From NCBI RefSeq assembly GCF_000718095.1, contig NZ_JOEI01000024.1, forward strand, positions 26,145 through 90,144: a DNA stretch of 64,000 nt. Reading direction: 5' to 3'. The DNA comes from Streptomyces scopuliridis RB72. Its GTDB lineage: Bacteria > Actinomycetota > Actinomycetes > Streptomycetales > Streptomycetaceae. Made by a program: the position numbers and the translations under genes. A model generated the notes under the pieces. It made no database searches and was not told where the DNA came from. It worked only from the letters and a program-made list of their open reading frames with translations. Below are positions 9,233-18,541 of this stretch, in pieces (the stretch's first letter is position 1; every line of letters begins with the position of its first letter).

Positions 9233-10215
9233 CATCGACGACCGACATGGCTCAGCACCCGGATGTCTCGGAGATCTCCGATCTCGCGGAGGGGCTGCTC
9301 TCGCCGTCCCGCACCGCCGATGTACGGCGCCACCTCGACGGCTGCGCTCTGTGCGCGGACGTCCATGACTCACTCGAAGAGATCAGGGGACTGCTGGGCA
9401 CGCTGCCCGGACCACCTCGGATGCCAGCCGATGTCGCCGGCCGTATCGATGCCGCACTGGCGGCGGAGGCGCTTCTGAACGCCACCGCCCCGGAGGAGGC
9501 CGCGGATGTTTCACGTGAAACATCGCCCTCGTCCGAGACGTCCTCACCCCGGAGGCCCTCGGCACCGGCCATCGCCGCACCGACTGGACCGCCGTCCCCG
9601 GCGGAGTCCACAGCAGAAACGGTACGAACAGACCGGCCCGCCGGCCGTCCGAGGGCGGCCACCGGCCCCGGCCGCAGTGGGCACACCCGCCGACGCCGCC
9701 GCAACGCCGTCCTGGGGGCTGTCTTCGGAACAGCGGCCGTAGGTGTCAGCGTTCTCCTGCTCCAGTCGCTCGGGATTTCGGACGACAACACCGCCTCCAA
9801 GCAGGCCGACGCCGCAGCCAGCGCCCCGAGGAACGGCAGCAAGGAGTTCTCGGAGGCCCACCTCCAGAGCCGCGTGGACGCGCTGCTGGCCTCAGGCGCC
9901 TCAGTGAAGGAGTCCAAGGGTTCAACAGCCGAGGAGCCTCGCGATACCGGGAGTGACCGAAACACGGCGAATACGCCACTGCTCCAGCCCGAGCCCGAGG
10001 TCCCGCCGTGCGTTCAGCAGGGCACGGGCAGCACCGCGCCCGCCCTCGCCGCCGAGCCGGGCACGTACCAGGGCAGCAGCGCCTATCTCGTCGTTCTGCC
10101 GCACGCCACCGACAGCACGCGGGTCCAGGCCTATGTGATCGATGCTGCCTGCGTCGACAGCGATCCTTCGGGCACGGGGAAAGTCCTCCTGAAGCACGCC
10201 TACCTCCGCCGCTGA
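9229..10215 (+). CDS. Zinc-associated anti-sigma factor (RsmA-like)
   Basis: 328 residues, GTG start overlapping sigM. The N-terminal domain carries H35, C39 and C42 in the HxxxCxxC zinc motif of ZAS anti-sigma factors (RRHLDGCALCADVHD). A single transmembrane helix lies at about 157-178 (RNAVLGAVFGTAAVGVSVLL), followed by an extracellular Ala/Ser/Pro-rich domain. It should hold the preceding sigma factor inactive at the membrane. A parS site sits inside the coding region at 9507-9522 and is read as DVSRETSP. Confidence 0.85.
   Translation: MTSTTDMAQHPDVSEISDLAEGLLSPSRTADVRRHLDGCALCADVHDSLEEIRGLLGTLPGPPRMPADVAGRIDAALAAEALLNATAPEEAADVSRETSPSSETSSPRRPSAPAIAAPTGPPSPAESTAETVRTDRPAGRPRAATGPGRSGHTRRRRRNAVLGAVFGTAAVGVSVLLLQSLGISDDNTASKQADAAASAPRNGSKEFSEAHLQSRVDALLASGASVKESKGSTAEEPRDTGSDRNTANTPLLQPEPEVPPCVQQGTGSTAPALAAEPGTYQGSSAYLVVLPHATDSTRVQAYVIDAACVDSDPSGTGKVLLKHAYLRR
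9507..9522. promoter_or_regulatory. parS: parS site 3, within the anti-sigma gene
   Basis: Exact TGTTTCACGTGAAACA inside a coding sequence, translated in frame as VSRET. It lies in a predicted flexible segment between the zinc domain and the membrane helix, where amino-acid sequence can tolerate a fixed DNA motif. Confidence 0.95.
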
Positions 10216-10244
10216 CGACTGCCTTCGTGGAGCCGGGACACCTC

Positions 10245-10271
10245 GGGAATGCAGGACCCGTAGGATCCGTT
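10245..10271 (+). promoter_or_regulatory. SigR-type promoter for trxBA
   Basis: GGGAAT at 10245-10250, then 18 bases, then GTT at 10269-10271. This fits the SigR consensus GGAAT-N18-GTT known for trxB promoters in Streptomyces coelicolor. It is 63 bp upstream of the trxB start and implies disulfide-stress induction. Confidence 0.7.
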
Positions 10272-10334
10272 GGATGGGGTGAAAGTCGTTGATCCGGCCC
10301 CAGTAGGCAGTCTGCAGAGACGAGGAAGAAACCC

Positions 10335-11306
10335 GTGAGCGACGTCCGTAATGTGATCATCATCGGCTCCGGGCCCGCCGGCTATACGGCCGCGCTGTAC
10401 ACCGCGCGTGCATCGCTGAAGCCGCTGGTCTTCGAGGGCGCCGTCACCGCCGGTGGTGCGCTGATGAACACCACCGATGTGGAGAACTTCCCGGGCTTCC
10501 GCGACGGCATCATGGGCCCGGACCTGATGGACAACATGCGGGCGCAGGCGGAGCGCTTCGGCGCCGAGCTCGTCCCGGACGATGTCATCGCCGTCGACCT
10601 CAGCGGTGACATCAAGACGGTCACCGACACGGCCGGCACCGTGCACCGGGCCAAGGCCGTGATCGTCACGACCGGCTCCCAGCACCGCAAGCTCGGCCTG
10701 GCCAACGAGGACGTCCTCTCCGGGCGCGGTGTCTCCTGGTGCGCCACCTGCGACGGCTTCTTCTTCAAGGACCAGGACATCGCCGTGGTGGGTGGCGGCG
10801 ACACCGCGATGGAGGAAGCCACCTTCCTCTCGCGCTTCGCCAAGTCCGTCACGATCATCCACCGCCGGGACACGCTGCGTGCCTCCAAGGCCATGCAGGA
10901 CCGCGCCTTCGCCGACCCCAAGATCAAGTTCGCCTGGGACAGCGAGGTCGCCGAGATCCATGGCGAGCAGAAGCTCTCCGGTCTGACCCTGCGCAACACC
11001 AAGACCGGCGAGACCTCCGAGCTCCCCGTGACCGGCCTGTTCATCGCGGTGGGCCACGACCCGCGGACTGAGCTGTTCAAGGGCCAGCTCGATCTGGATG
11101 CCGAGGGCTACCTCACCGTCGCCGCCCCGTCGACGCGGACGAATCTGTCCGGTGTCTTCGGCGCCGGTGATGTCGTCGACCACACCTACCGCCAGGCGAT
11201 CACCGCTGCGGGCACCGGTTGCTCCGCCGCTCTCGACGCCGAGCGTTTCCTCGCCGCGCTCAGCGACAGCGAGAACGCCGAGCCGGAGAAGACCGCCACC
11301 GTCTGA
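10335..11306 (+). CDS. trxB: Thioredoxin reductase
   Basis: 323 residues, close to the family norm. It reduces thioredoxin with NADPH. FAD-binding GSGPAG lies at residues 11-16, the redox-active CATC at 136-139, and the NADPH-binding GGGDTA near 153-158. The C-terminal FAD motif [10 protein letters not shown] is present. GTG start. trxA follows after 43 bp, so the two form an operon under the SigR-type promoter upstream. Confidence 0.96.
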   Translation: MSDVRNVIIIGSGPAGYTAALYTARASLKPLVFEGAVTAGGALMNTTDVENFPGFRDGIMGPDLMDNMRAQAERFGAELVPDDVIAVDLSGDIKTVTDTAGTVHRAKAVIVTTGSQHRKLGLANEDVLSGRGVSWCATCDGFFFKDQDIAVVGGGDTAMEEATFLSRFAKSVTIIHRRDTLRASKAMQDRAFADPKIKFAWDSEVAEIHGEQKLSGLTLRNTKTGETSELPVTGLFIAVGHDPRTELFKGQLDLDAEGYLTVAAPSTRTNLSGVFGAGDVVDHTYRQAITAAGTGCSAALDAERFLAALSDSENAEPEKTATV

Positions 11307-11349
11307 CCAGCTGTACCGACCCACACCCCGCGAATTTAAGGAGGCCGCC

Positions 11350-11682
11350 GTGGCCGGCGACCTGAAGCATGTAACCGACGCCTCGTTCGACGAGGATGTA
11401 CTCAAGAGCGACAAGCCCGTACTGGTGGACTTCTGGGCCGCTTGGTGCGGACCGTGCCGCCAGATCGCCCCGTCTCTTGAGGCCATCGCGGCCGAGCACG
11501 GCGACAAGATCGAGATCGTCAAGCTCAACATCGACGAGAACCCGGCCACGGCAGCCAAGTACGGCGTCATGTCCATCCCGACGCTGAACGTCTACCAGAA
11601 CGGCGAGGTCGCCAAGACCATCGTCGGCGCCAAGCCCAAGGCCGCGCTCGTACGCGACCTTGAGGACTTCATCGGCGAGTAA
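11350..11682 (+). CDS. trxA: Thioredoxin
   Basis: 110 residues with the active site W32-C33-G34-P35-C36 and the conserved SIPTL cis-proline segment. The GTG start at 11350 has AAGGAGG five bases upstream. A longer in-frame extension is possible, but it would read back through the trxB coding region and has no ribosome binding site. It is the electron acceptor of TrxB and a general disulfide reductant in the cytoplasm. Confidence 0.95.
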   Translation: MAGDLKHVTDASFDEDVLKSDKPVLVDFWAAWCGPCRQIAPSLEAIAAEHGDKIEIVKLNIDENPATAAKYGVMSIPTLNVYQNGEVAKTIVGAKPKAALVRDLEDFIGE

Positions 11683-11703
11683 GTCGACGGCGGCGGCCCT
11701 CGA

Positions 11704-11719
11704 TGTTTCACGTGAAACG
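11704..11719. promoter_or_regulatory. parS: parS site 4 (one mismatch)
   Basis: TGTTTCACGTGAAACG differs from the perfect palindrome only in its last base. It lies just after trxA, and its last five bases are shared with the terminator stem. Confidence 0.9.
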
Positions 11720-11757
11720 GGCCGACTCCCCCATCGGGGAGTCGGCCCGTTTCTCTT
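11715..11757 (+). terminator. trxBA terminator
   Basis: A 17-bp perfect stem, AAACGGGCCGACTCCCC (11715-11731) with its complement at 11736-11752, and a 4-base loop, followed by CTCTTTCCCTTT. It can also serve the minus-strand GNAT gene, which converges on it. Confidence 0.85.
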
Positions 11758-11793
11758 TCCCTTTACGCCGCCGGGCCCCTTACGCTGCCCGGC

Positions 11794-12411
11794 TCAGAGC
11801 GGCCGTAGCGCAGGTTCCTTCTTGACGGCCCCCAGCAGCCGGTCCAGCGCCAGCTCCACGTCTTCCTTCCAGGAGAGCGTGGTCCGCAGCTCCAGCCTCA
11901 GCCGTGGATACGTCGGATGCGGACGTACGGTCTTGAAGCCCACCGCCAGCAGATGATCCGCGGGGAGCACACAGGCCGGCTCCTTCCAGCGGGCGCTACC
12001 AAAGGCCTCGATCGCCTTGAACTCCCGCCGCAGGAGATCCTTCACCACGGTCTGCACCATCACCCGGCCGAGTCCCTGCCCCTGATACCCGGGCATGATC
12101 CATGCGGTCATCAGCTGGACGGCGTCCGGGGAGACCGGGCTCGTCGGGAAGGCCATGGACCGCGGCACATACGCCGGGGGCGCGTACATCACGAAGCCGA
12201 CCGGTACATCGTCGATGTAGACGACACGGCCGCAGGATCCCCACTCCAGCAGAACGGCCGAGATCCAGGCCTCCTTCTCCGCCTCGGCCCTGCCTGCTCT
12301 TACCGCTGCTTCCCCGCTGACCGGGTCAAGCTCCCAGAAGACACACGCTCGGCAGCGCTTGGGGAGGTCGGGAAGGTTGTCCAGCGTGAGCGGTACGAGC
12401 CGACGCCCCAT
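11794..12411 (-). CDS. GNAT family N-acetyltransferase
   Basis: 205 residues. The acetyl-CoA binding motif is in MPGYQGQGLGRVMVQ near residues 107-120, preceded by a hydrophobic beta strand (AVQLMTAWI). The N-terminal segment has a CRACVFWELDP motif that is typical of a family conserved next to parAB in streptomycetes. ATG start preceded by GAGGAAC. Substrate unknown. It lies between the trxA terminator and the parB terminator and is probably transcribed alone. Confidence 0.8.
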   Translation of the reverse strand: MGRRLVPLTLDNLPDLPKRCRACVFWELDPVSGEAAVRAGRAEAEKEAWISAVLLEWGSCGRVVYIDDVPVGFVMYAPPAYVPRSMAFPTSPVSPDAVQLMTAWIMPGYQGQGLGRVMVQTVVKDLLRREFKAIEAFGSARWKEPACVLPADHLLAVGFKTVRPHPTYPRLRLELRTTLSWKEDVELALDRLLGAVKKEPALRPL

Positions 12412-12651
12412 GGAGGCTGTTCCTCACTTCCTTCGCCTGCCGCACCACGGGCGGCCGTCAGCGCGCTCCGCTCTCGAAGCAGGCTGCCGACGAAGCCGCC
12501 GAGCACTCCAAGACCCAGTCCAGCCGATACCAACCGACTGCGGCTCACCGATCGCATGGCCCCCGCTCTCCTTCCGGGATGGATCAAGTGGATGCGCCAT
12601 ACCAGAACGCATCGTATCCACCCGAAGATGTCCGGCACACCGCGAGACAGC

Positions 12652-12695
12652 AAAGGGCGGGCCGTGTTCCGGTAAGCATGGAACACGGCCCGCCC
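12652..12695 (-). terminator. parAB terminator
   Basis: 16-bp perfect stem (12655-12670 with 12680-12695, GGGCGGGCCGTGTTCC and complement) with a 9-base loop. On the minus strand it is followed by TTTGCTGTC. It starts 18 bp past the parB stop. Confidence 0.8.
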
Positions 12696-12713
12696 GGGGG
12701 CTGTTCGAGAGCC

Positions 12714-13814
12714 TCAGCTCTCGTCGTCCTCCCCGGCTTCCTCGTCGAGGCCCTTGTCCAGGACGCGTCCCTCACCGGGGGCGAGAGTGCCGAGAATCCG
12801 GTCCAGATCGTCTATTGAAGCGAACTCGACGACGATCTTTCCCTTCTTCTGGCCCAGGTCGACCTTCACCCGGGTCTCGAAGCGATCCGAGAGACGCGAG
12901 GCCAGATCGGTGAGCGCCGGCGACAGCCGGGCGCCGGCCCGCGGCCCCTTCGACTTGGGCGAGCTCTGCGGGCGCGAACCCATCAGGGTCACGATCTCCT
13001 CGACCGCGCGCACCGAGAGCCCCTCGGCCACGATGCGGTGCGCCAGCCGGTCCTGCTCCTCGGAATCGTCCAGCGCGAGCAGCGCCCTCGCGTGACCGGC
13101 CGAGAGCACACCGGCGGCAACCCTGCGCTGCACCGGGGGAGAGAGGCGCAGCAACCGGAGCGTGTTGGAGACCTGCGGACGTGAGCGGCCGATCCGGTCG
13201 GCCAGCTGGTCATGCGTGCAGTTGAAGTCCTTGAGCAACTGGTCGTAGGCCGCGGCCTCTTCCAGCGGATTCAGCTGGGCACGGTGCAGGTTCTCCAGCA
13301 GCGCGTCGAGCAGCAGCTTCTCGTCGTCGGTCGCGCGGACGATCGCCGGAATGCGTTCCAGACCGGCTTCCCGGCAAGCCCGCCAGCGCCGCTCGCCCAT
13401 GATGAGCTCGTAGCGCTCGGACCCCACCTGCCGTACGACGACGGGCTGGAGGAGGCCGACTTCCTTGATGGAAGTGATCAGTTCGGCGAGGGCGTCCTCG
13501 TCGAACACCTCGCGCGGCTGGCGCGGGTTCGGTGTGATGGAGTCGATCGGTACTTCGGCGAAGTGCGCCCCTGCCGTCGTCACCGGCTCGGGCGCCGCTT
13601 CGAACTCCGGGGCGACCGTCTCCACTTCCGGCACCATGGTGGCCTGCGGCAGCGAAGTCACCTTCGCGGCGGCCACACCCCGCTCCGCGGTCAGTACGGG
13701 AGCCGCCCCCGGAGTGGCAGCGGCCGCTCCTGGAGAGGGCACCTGCTTCTCCTGCGGAGCGGCAGGGATCAGCGCACCGAGCCCACGTCCCAATCCCCTG
13801 CGTCGCTCGCTCAC
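12714..13814 (-). CDS. parB: Chromosome partitioning protein ParB
   Basis: 366 residues. It binds parS, spreads along DNA and loads SMC. The CTP-binding ParB/Sulfiredoxin domain contains the GERRWRA box near residues 137-143. The HTH ([19 protein letters not shown]) is at about 201-220, and a C-terminal dimerisation domain follows ([19 protein letters not shown]). The N-terminus has the basic [14 protein letters not shown] motif that contacts ParA in this family. Its start overlaps the parA stop by 4 bases. Six parS sites in this window are its expected targets. Confidence 0.96.
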   Translation of the reverse strand: MSERRRGLGRGLGALIPAAPQEKQVPSPGAAAATPGAAPVLTAERGVAAAKVTSLPQATMVPEVETVAPEFEAAPEPVTTAGAHFAEVPIDSITPNPRQPREVFDEDALAELITSIKEVGLLQPVVVRQVGSERYELIMGERRWRACREAGLERIPAIVRATDDEKLLLDALLENLHRAQLNPLEEAAAYDQLLKDFNCTHDQLADRIGRSRPQVSNTLRLLRLSPPVQRRVAAGVLSAGHARALLALDDSEEQDRLAHRIVAEGLSVRAVEEIVTLMGSRPQSSPKSKGPRAGARLSPALTDLASRLSDRFETRVKVDLGQKKGKIVVEFASIDDLDRILGTLAPGEGRVLDKGLDEEAGEDDES

Positions 13815-15052
13815 TGGATCCCCTCCGACATACTCTGCTGACTGTTCTGACTGCCCACATGGGCCTGCTGGGCGTCGTAGTGGACCCCGACCCCCCGTAG
13901 AGCGATCTCACGGGCGGCTTCGAGATACGACAGGGATCCACTGGACCCCGGATCGTAGGTCAGCACCGTCTGCCCATAGCTCGGCGCCTCGGAGATACGT
14001 ACGGACCGAGGGATGCTCGTCCGCAGCACCTCCTTGCCGAAGTGACTCCGTACCTCGTCCGCCACCTGCGAGGCGAGCCGAGTCCTGCCGTCGTACATGG
14101 TGAGCAGGATCGTCGAGACATGGAGCGTGGGGTTGAGATGCCCTCGCACCAGGTCGACGTTCCGCAGCAGCTGACCCAGCCCCTCCAGTGCGTAGTACTC
14201 GCACTGGATGGGGATCAGCACCTCCGCGCCGGCGACCATCGCATTGACGGTCAGCAGGCCGAGCGAGGGCGGGCAGTCGATGAGGATGTAATCCAACGGC
14301 TGCTCGTACGCTTCGATCGCCCGCTGCAGTCGGCTCTCCCGTGCCACCAGCGAGACCAACTCGATCTCCGCACCGGCGAGATCGATGGTGGCCGGGGCAC
14401 AGAAGAGACCTTCGACGTCCGGGACAGGCTGGACCACTTCCGAGAGTGGCTTGCTCTCCACCAGGACGTCATAGATCGAGGGAACTTCGGCGTGATGGTC
14501 GATCCCGAGCGCCGTGGAGGCATTGCCCTGGGGATCGAGGTCGACCACCAGCACGCGCGCGCCATGGAGCGCGAGCGAGGCGGCGAGATTGACCGTGGTG
14601 GTGGTCTTCCCTACGCCGCCCTTCTGGTTGGCAACGACCATGACACGCGTCTGCTCCGGGCGGGGCAGACCCTCGCCGGCGCGGCCCAGTGCCTCCACCG
14701 CCAGCTGGGCTGCACGGCCAATGGGGGTGTCGTCCATCGGGGGCGGTGTTTCACGTGAAACATCCTCCCCCGCCGACTCGGTACGGGGACCGGGGACCGG
14801 ATCGGTCATCGGTCCCGCGATGTTGGCGTCGGACCGCAAGGATTCACTCTCCTCGACTTCAGACTCGCAATGGACAGAGCCTGCCATGCTTTCGGGGTCG
14901 TGAACCAGCGAGGCCCGTGGTTCTGTGGAGGAATCCACCTCTGTGGACAACCCCGTCCCCCTTGCGAGGGGCTTTCGGCCGCGCGGTGTAGCAGCAGCGC
15001 GGCCACGGCCGATGATTCCCTGCAGCAGTGAGCGACGTTTCACGTGAAACAC
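13811..15052 (-). CDS. parA: Chromosome partitioning ATPase ParA
   Basis: Up to 413 residues. The deviant Walker [10 protein letters not shown] lies near residue 146 of this longest reading, followed by DLDPQGNAS and the [11 protein letters not shown]alker B. The ParA core thus starts about 130 residues in. The preceding tail is Glu/Ser/Pro-rich, and the longest start (ATG at 15052) overlaps a parS site. Internal starts (for example [12 protein letters not shown], or [14 protein letters not shown]) are plausible, so the N-terminus is uncertain. A second parS lies inside the gene. ParA organises the ParB complexes and, in Streptomyces, links them to hyphal tips and sporulation septation. Confidence 0.93.
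   Translation of the reverse strand: MFHVKRRSLLQGIIGRGRAAATPRGRKPLARGTGLSTEVDSSTEPRASLVHDPESMAGSVHCESEVEESESLRSDANIAGPMTDPVPGPRTESAGEDVSRETPPPMDDTPIGRAAQLAVEALGRAGEGLPRPEQTRVMVVANQKGGVGKTTTTVNLAASLALHGARVLVVDLDPQGNASTALGIDHHAEVPSIYDVLVESKPLSEVVQPVPDVEGLFCAPATIDLAGAEIELVSLVARESRLQRAIEAYEQPLDYILIDCPPSLGLLTVNAMVAGAEVLIPIQCEYYALEGLGQLLRNVDLVRGHLNPTLHVSTILLTMYDGRTRLASQVADEVRSHFGKEVLRTSIPRSVRISEAPSYGQTVLTYDPGSSGSLSYLEAAREIALRGVGVHYDAQQAHVGSQNSQQSMSEGIQ
14747..14762. promoter_or_regulatory. parS: parS site 5, within parA
   Basis: Exact TGTTTCACGTGAAACA within the parA N-terminal tail, translated on the minus strand as VSRET. The same peptide is encoded by the parS inside the anti-sigma gene. Confidence 0.95.
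15036..15051. promoter_or_regulatory. parS: parS site 6 at the parA 5' end (one mismatch)
   Basis: CGTTTCACGTGAAACA; only the first base departs from the palindrome. It overlaps the furthest upstream parA start, so ParB bound here could affect parAB expression as well as segregation (inference). Confidence 0.9.
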
Positions 15053-15152
15053 GATGCACGGGCCGCAGAGCTACACCGTCACGACACTCCGCAATGCATA
15101 GGTATGGCAGCTTGTATGGAGCATCACTGATAGGCAGTACGGACTGTACGGC

Positions 15153-15869
15153 TCAACGGCGCCGCCGCGCACGGCCGGCCCGTGCGGCCTTGGCCCGCTT
15201 CGTGGCGAACCGCACACCGCCGGGGCTCTCCCCGACCTCCACTCGCACCACGGTGGCCAGCGGATCGACGATGCCCTCACCGACATGCAGGACCGAGGTC
15301 TCCACCACACCGAGCCTGCTCAGTGCGGCGCGGGCCCCGTTGATCTCCTCCGCGGCGGTGTCGCCCTTGAGCGCCAGCATCTCGCCGTACGGCCGCAGCA
15401 GGGGCACTCCCCAGCCCGCCAGCCGGTCCAGCGGAGCCACCGCGCGCGCCGTCACCACATGCACCGGCTGCAGGGTGCCAAGGACCTCCTCGGCACGGCC
15501 GCGCACCACCGTCACATGGTCCAGGCCGAGCAGCTCGACGACTTCCTGGAGAAAGTTCGTCCGCCGCAGCAGAGGTTCCAGGAGCGTGATCTTCAGATCG
15601 GGCCGTACCAGCGCCAGCGGGATCCCGGGAAGCCCCGCGCCCGAACCGACATCGCAGACCGTCACGCCCTCGGACACGACCTCGGAGAGCACCGCGCAGT
15701 TCAGCAGGTGCCGCTCCCAGAGCCGTGGGACCTCACGCGGGCCGATCAGGCCACGCTTGACCCCCGCGTCCGCCAGCAGTTCCGCGTAGCGGACAGCCTC
15801 CGGAAAGTACTCACCGAAAACAGTGCGCGCCTCGTCCGGTGCGGGGGGAAGCTCTGCTGCCTCCGTCAC
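15153..15869 (-). CDS. rsmG: 16S rRNA (guanine527-N7)-methyltransferase RsmG/GidB
   Basis: About 238 residues using the GTG at 15869, which has GGAAGG nine bases upstream; a GTG nine codons further out (15896) is possible. It methylates G527 (E. coli numbering) of 16S rRNA with S-adenosylmethionine, and its loss confers low-level streptomycin resistance. The SAM motif is CDVGSGAGLPG, about 35 residues after the RLWERHLLN family signature. The C-terminus is Lys/Arg-rich. A 100-bp gap to parA holds the parAB promoters. Confidence 0.93.
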   Translation of the reverse strand: MTEAAELPPAPDEARTVFGEYFPEAVRYAELLADAGVKRGLIGPREVPRLWERHLLNCAVLSEVVSEGVTVCDVGSGAGLPGIPLALVRPDLKITLLEPLLRRTNFLQEVVELLGLDHVTVVRGRAEEVLGTLQPVHVVTARAVAPLDRLAGWGVPLLRPYGEMLALKGDTAAEEINGARAALSRLGVVETSVLHVGEGIVDPLATVVRVEVGESPGGVRFATKRAKAARAGRARRRR

Positions 15870-15925
15870 GGGAACCGTCCTTCCATACCGAACCACCGAC
15901 CGGTGGCTGACTATCAGGCTGACAA

Positions 15926-15962
15926 AGTTCGGCCCCGTCTGCGCAACAGACGGGGCCGAAAA
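15926..15962 (-). terminator. Terminator after jag
   Basis: 14-bp perfect stem, TTCGGCCCCGTCTG (15928-15941) and complement (15947-15960), five-base loop. On the minus strand the stem is followed by CTTTGTC. It separates the rpmH-rnpA-yidD-yidC-jag operon from rsmG. Confidence 0.75.
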
Positions 15963-15973
15963 GAATGGACCGC

Positions 15974-16492
15974 TCAGGCAGGGAGCACCACGACGAAGCG
16001 CTGCGGCTCCTCGCCCTCGGACTCACTGCGCAGACCCGCGGCGGCGACCGCGTCATGCACGACCTTCCGCTCGAAGGGCGTCATGGGGTTCAGCTTCACC
16101 GGCTCACCGGTGCTCTTCACCTCGTCCGCGGCCTTGGCGCCCAGCTCGGCGAGCTCAGTGCGCTTCTTGGCCCGGAAGCCGGCGATGTCCAGCATCAGCC
16201 GGCTGCGGTCGCCGGTCTCGCGGTGCACGGCGAGCCGGGTCAGCTCCTGAAGCGCCTCCAGCACCTCACCGTCGCGTCCGACAAGCTTCTGCAGATCCCG
16301 CGCCGAGTCACTGATGATCGAGACCGCGGCCCGGTCGGCCTCGACGTCCATGTCGATATCGCCGTCGAGATCAGCGATGTCGAGCAGACCTTCGAGGTAG
16401 TCGGCCGCGATCTCCCCTTCCTGCTCCAGGCGGGTCAGGGTGTCGCCCGCCTCGTCGGCGGACTCGGCGGCGGAGATGGTGCCTTCCGTCAC
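15974..16492 (-). CDS. jag: Jag/KhpB-type KH and R3H RNA-binding protein
   Basis: 172 residues, GTG start. The first 40 are acidic. The KH-type segment (VGRDGEVLEALQELTRLAVHRETGDRSRLMLDIAGF, about 75-115, given in two parts: VGRDGEVLEALQELTRL and RSRLMLDIAGF) precedes the R3H domain with NPMTPFERKVVHDAV and RFVVVLPA at the end. The family sits downstream of yidC in many bacteria and affects RNA and cell-division control. It starts 14 bp after the yidC stop. Confidence 0.9.
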   Translation of the reverse strand: MTEGTISAAESADEAGDTLTRLEQEGEIAADYLEGLLDIADLDGDIDMDVEADRAAVSIISDSARDLQKLVGRDGEVLEALQELTRLAVHRETGDRSRLMLDIAGFRAKKRTELAELGAKAADEVKSTGEPVKLNPMTPFERKVVHDAVAAAGLRSESEGEEPQRFVVVLPA

Positions 16493-16506
16493 GGATGGAC
16501 TCCTTC

Positions 16507-17784
16507 TTACTTCTTGGACGGGTGCTTGGGCCGCTGCTGGCCCTTACGCTGCCCCGACTTGGCTTGGCGTGCGGAACCGGCGGCGGGCGTGCCCGACGGC
16601 TTGGACTTGGTGTCCTGCGGCTCGCCCTTCTGCAACGAAGTCTTCGCCGGCTTGTCGGCGGCCTCGGAGTCCTTGGGCTGTTCCGGCTTGTCCGTACCCG
16701 ACTGGGCGGCGGCGGCCTGCCGCTTCGCCTTGGTCTGGCGCTTGGGCTGGTGGCGCCTCGCCGCAGCGCCGGACTCGGCCTCGGCAGCGGCGGTGTCGCT
16801 CTTGATCACCGTGCCGTCGGGCTGTGCGGCCAGCCCCGCCTTGGCGAGGCTCGTGACGAACTTGCGCTCGTTGTCATTGCGGTCCGGGCCCTTGGCCACG
16901 ATCGCCTGGACGATGGCGCGCTTGCGACGGGACCGCACCTCGCTGTGCGCGGTGATGCTCTTCAGCAAACGCTGCAAGTACTGGTCCTGCGCCTTGCTGC
17001 CCGGGGTCGGGTTCTGGTTGATCACATACATCTGCTGGCCCATGGTCCACACGTTGGTGGTCAGCCAGTAGACGAGGACGCCGACGGGGAAGTTGACACC
17101 CGTGACGGCGAAGATCAGCGGGAAGATGTACATCAGCATCTTCTGCTGCTGCATGTACGGCGTCTTGACCGTCAGGTCGACGTTCTTCGTCATCAGCTGG
17201 CGCTGCGTGTAGAACTGCGACGCCGACATCATCACGATCATGATCGCGGTGACGACCCGTACATCGGTCAGCGACGCGTTCAGGGACGCGACCTTTTCGC
17301 TGCTGTCCATGAACTTGGCGGCCAGCGGGGCACCGAAGATATGCGCCTGACGCGCGCTGTCCAGCAGCCCCTGGTCGATCACGCCAATGGTCTTGCCGCT
17401 CGCGATGCTGGAGAGCACGTGGTAGAGCGCGAAGAAGAACGGGGACTGCGCCAGGATCGGAAGACACGAGGAGAGCGGGTTGGTACCCGTCTCCTTGTAC
17501 AGCTTCATCATCTCTTCGGACTGACGCTGTTTGTCGTTCTTGTAGCGCTCCTGAATCGCCTTCATCTTGGGCTGGAGCACCTGCATGTTCCGGGTCGACT
17601 TGATCTGCTTGACGAACAGCGGGATCAGACAGATCCGGATCAGTACCACCAGGGACACGATGGACAGTCCCCAGGCCCAGCCCGTGTCGGGGCCGAAAAT
17701 CATCCCGTACAGCGAGTGGAACTGGACGATGACCCATGAAACAGGTGTGGTGATAAAACTGAAGAGACTGGCAATCGTGTCCAC
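16507..17784 (-). CDS. yidC: Membrane protein insertase YidC
   Basis: 425 residues. Inserts and folds membrane proteins alone or with SecYEG. As usual in actinobacteria it lacks the large Gram-negative periplasmic domain. About five helices are seen: [37 protein letters not shown] with the groove arginine, the [14 protein letters not shown] helix, [14 protein letters not shown] and the [17 protein letters not shown] hairpin. The cytoplasmic tail of over 120 residues is strongly basic and disordered, as in ribosome-binding YidC tails. GTG start with AAGGAG upstream. Confidence 0.95.
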   Translation of the reverse strand: MDTIASLFSFITTPVSWVIVQFHSLYGMIFGPDTGWAWGLSIVSLVVLIRICLIPLFVKQIKSTRNMQVLQPKMKAIQERYKNDKQRQSEEMMKLYKETGTNPLSSCLPILAQSPFFFALYHVLSSIASGKTIGVIDQGLLDSARQAHIFGAPLAAKFMDSSEKVASLNASLTDVRVVTAIMIVMMSASQFYTQRQLMTKNVDLTVKTPYMQQQKMLMYIFPLIFAVTGVNFPVGVLVYWLTTNVWTMGQQMYVINQNPTPGSKAQDQYLQRLLKSITAHSEVRSRRKRAIVQAIVAKGPDRNDNERKFVTSLAKAGLAAQPDGTVIKSDTAAAEAESGAAARRHQPKRQTKAKRQAAAAQSGTDKPEQPKDSEAADKPAKTSLQKGEPQDTKSKPSGTPAAGSARQAKSGQRKGQQRPKHPSKK

Positions 17785-17787
17785 TAA

Positions 17788-18147
17788 TCAGGCTCCTTGA
17801 GCTTTGGGCGAGGTCTCTGCGGCCGGACTCGGGGTGTCGGGGGCCGATCCCCCGGAAGGCACGCCAGCGGCGGAGTGTCCGCCCTTACGGCCGCGCCAGG
17901 CATTGCGCAGCGATTCATGCCAGCGCGGGCGTTTGCGCGGCGGGACATGGTCCACACCACCCGGCGACCACGGATTGCACCGCAGAATGCGCCAGGCGGT
18001 CAGCGCCGTGCCCTTCACCGCGCCATGCCGGTCGATGGCCGTGTATCCGTAGTGCGAACACGACGGGTAGTACCGGCAGACGGGCCCGAGAAGCGGGCTG
18101 ATCGTCCACTGGTACAGCTTGATCAGAGCCAGCAGCGGGTATTTCAT
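17788..18147 (-). CDS. yidD: Membrane protein insertion efficiency factor YidD
   Basis: 119 residues. The family core [24 protein letters not shown], with the paired Cys of CRYYPSCS, and [17 protein letters not shown] is complete. The tail after residue 75 is Gly/Ser/Pro-rich and species specific. The start overlaps the rnpA stop (ATGA), and yidC begins three bases after its stop, so translation of the three genes is likely coupled. Confidence 0.95.
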   Translation of the reverse strand: MKYPLLALIKLYQWTISPLLGPVCRYYPSCSHYGYTAIDRHGAVKGTALTAWRILRCNPWSPGGVDHVPPRKRPRWHESLRNAWRGRKGGHSAAGVPSGGSAPDTPSPAAETSPKAQGA

Positions 18148-18515
18148 CGCGTGCCCCCTCCCAGCAGCCGCTGAAAGGCGGCGTCCAGGTCTCGGGCCAG
18201 GTATGCATATTCGGCGTCGCCCGCTCCGGGCAGCGCCCGTACGACAACCAGGCTACCGGGGGGCAGCTCGGACAGTCGTTCGCGTATCAGATGACGCAGT
18301 CTCCGCTTCACGCGGTTACGTACGACGGCTCCACCCACGGCCTTGCTCACGACGAAACCCGCACGCGTCGGGGAGGCGCTCTCCCCAGGCGCGTGCGGGT
18401 CCGTTGCACCGCTGCGTAGATGGACGACGAGAAGCGGGCGTCCGGCCCGGCGTCCCCGGCGTACCGCGGTCGCGAAGTCCTCGCGCCGCCTCAGCCGATT
18501 CTCGGTAGGCAGCAC
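18144..18515 (-). CDS. rnpA: Ribonuclease P protein component
   Basis: 123 residues, GTG start. The protein subunit of RNase P matures tRNA 5' ends. It has the N-terminal [19 protein letters not shown] and the RNR signature [15 protein letters not shown] short insertion rich in His/Pro/Ser (about 36-48) is actinobacterial in character. It lies 26 bp downstream of rpmH, the classic rpmH-rnpA arrangement. Confidence 0.96.
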   Translation of the reverse strand: MLPTENRLRRREDFATAVRRGRRAGRPLLVVHLRSGATDPHAPGESASPTRAGFVVSKAVGGAVVRNRVKRRLRHLIRERLSELPPGSLVVVRALPGAGDAEYAYLARDLDAAFQRLLGGGTR

Positions 18516-18541
18516 GTCATGACCTGTTGGCGATCAGGCGA

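Noticed and set aside
12300..12686. A 128-codon minus-strand frame between the GNAT gene and parB, with one hydrophobic stretch (LVSAGLGLGVLGGFVGSLL)
   Set aside because: Its 3' part overlaps the GNAT gene by over 100 bp in another frame and its 5' part covers the parAB terminator; the hydrophobic stretch alone is not enough. A small real peptide here cannot be excluded.
15053..15152. Additional parS copies near the parA promoter
   Set aside because: I looked for further TTTCACGTGAAA-like sites across the window and found only the six listed.
16495..17739. A 414-codon plus-strand frame opposite yidC
   Set aside because: Antisense shadow; YidC motifs are complete on the minus strand.
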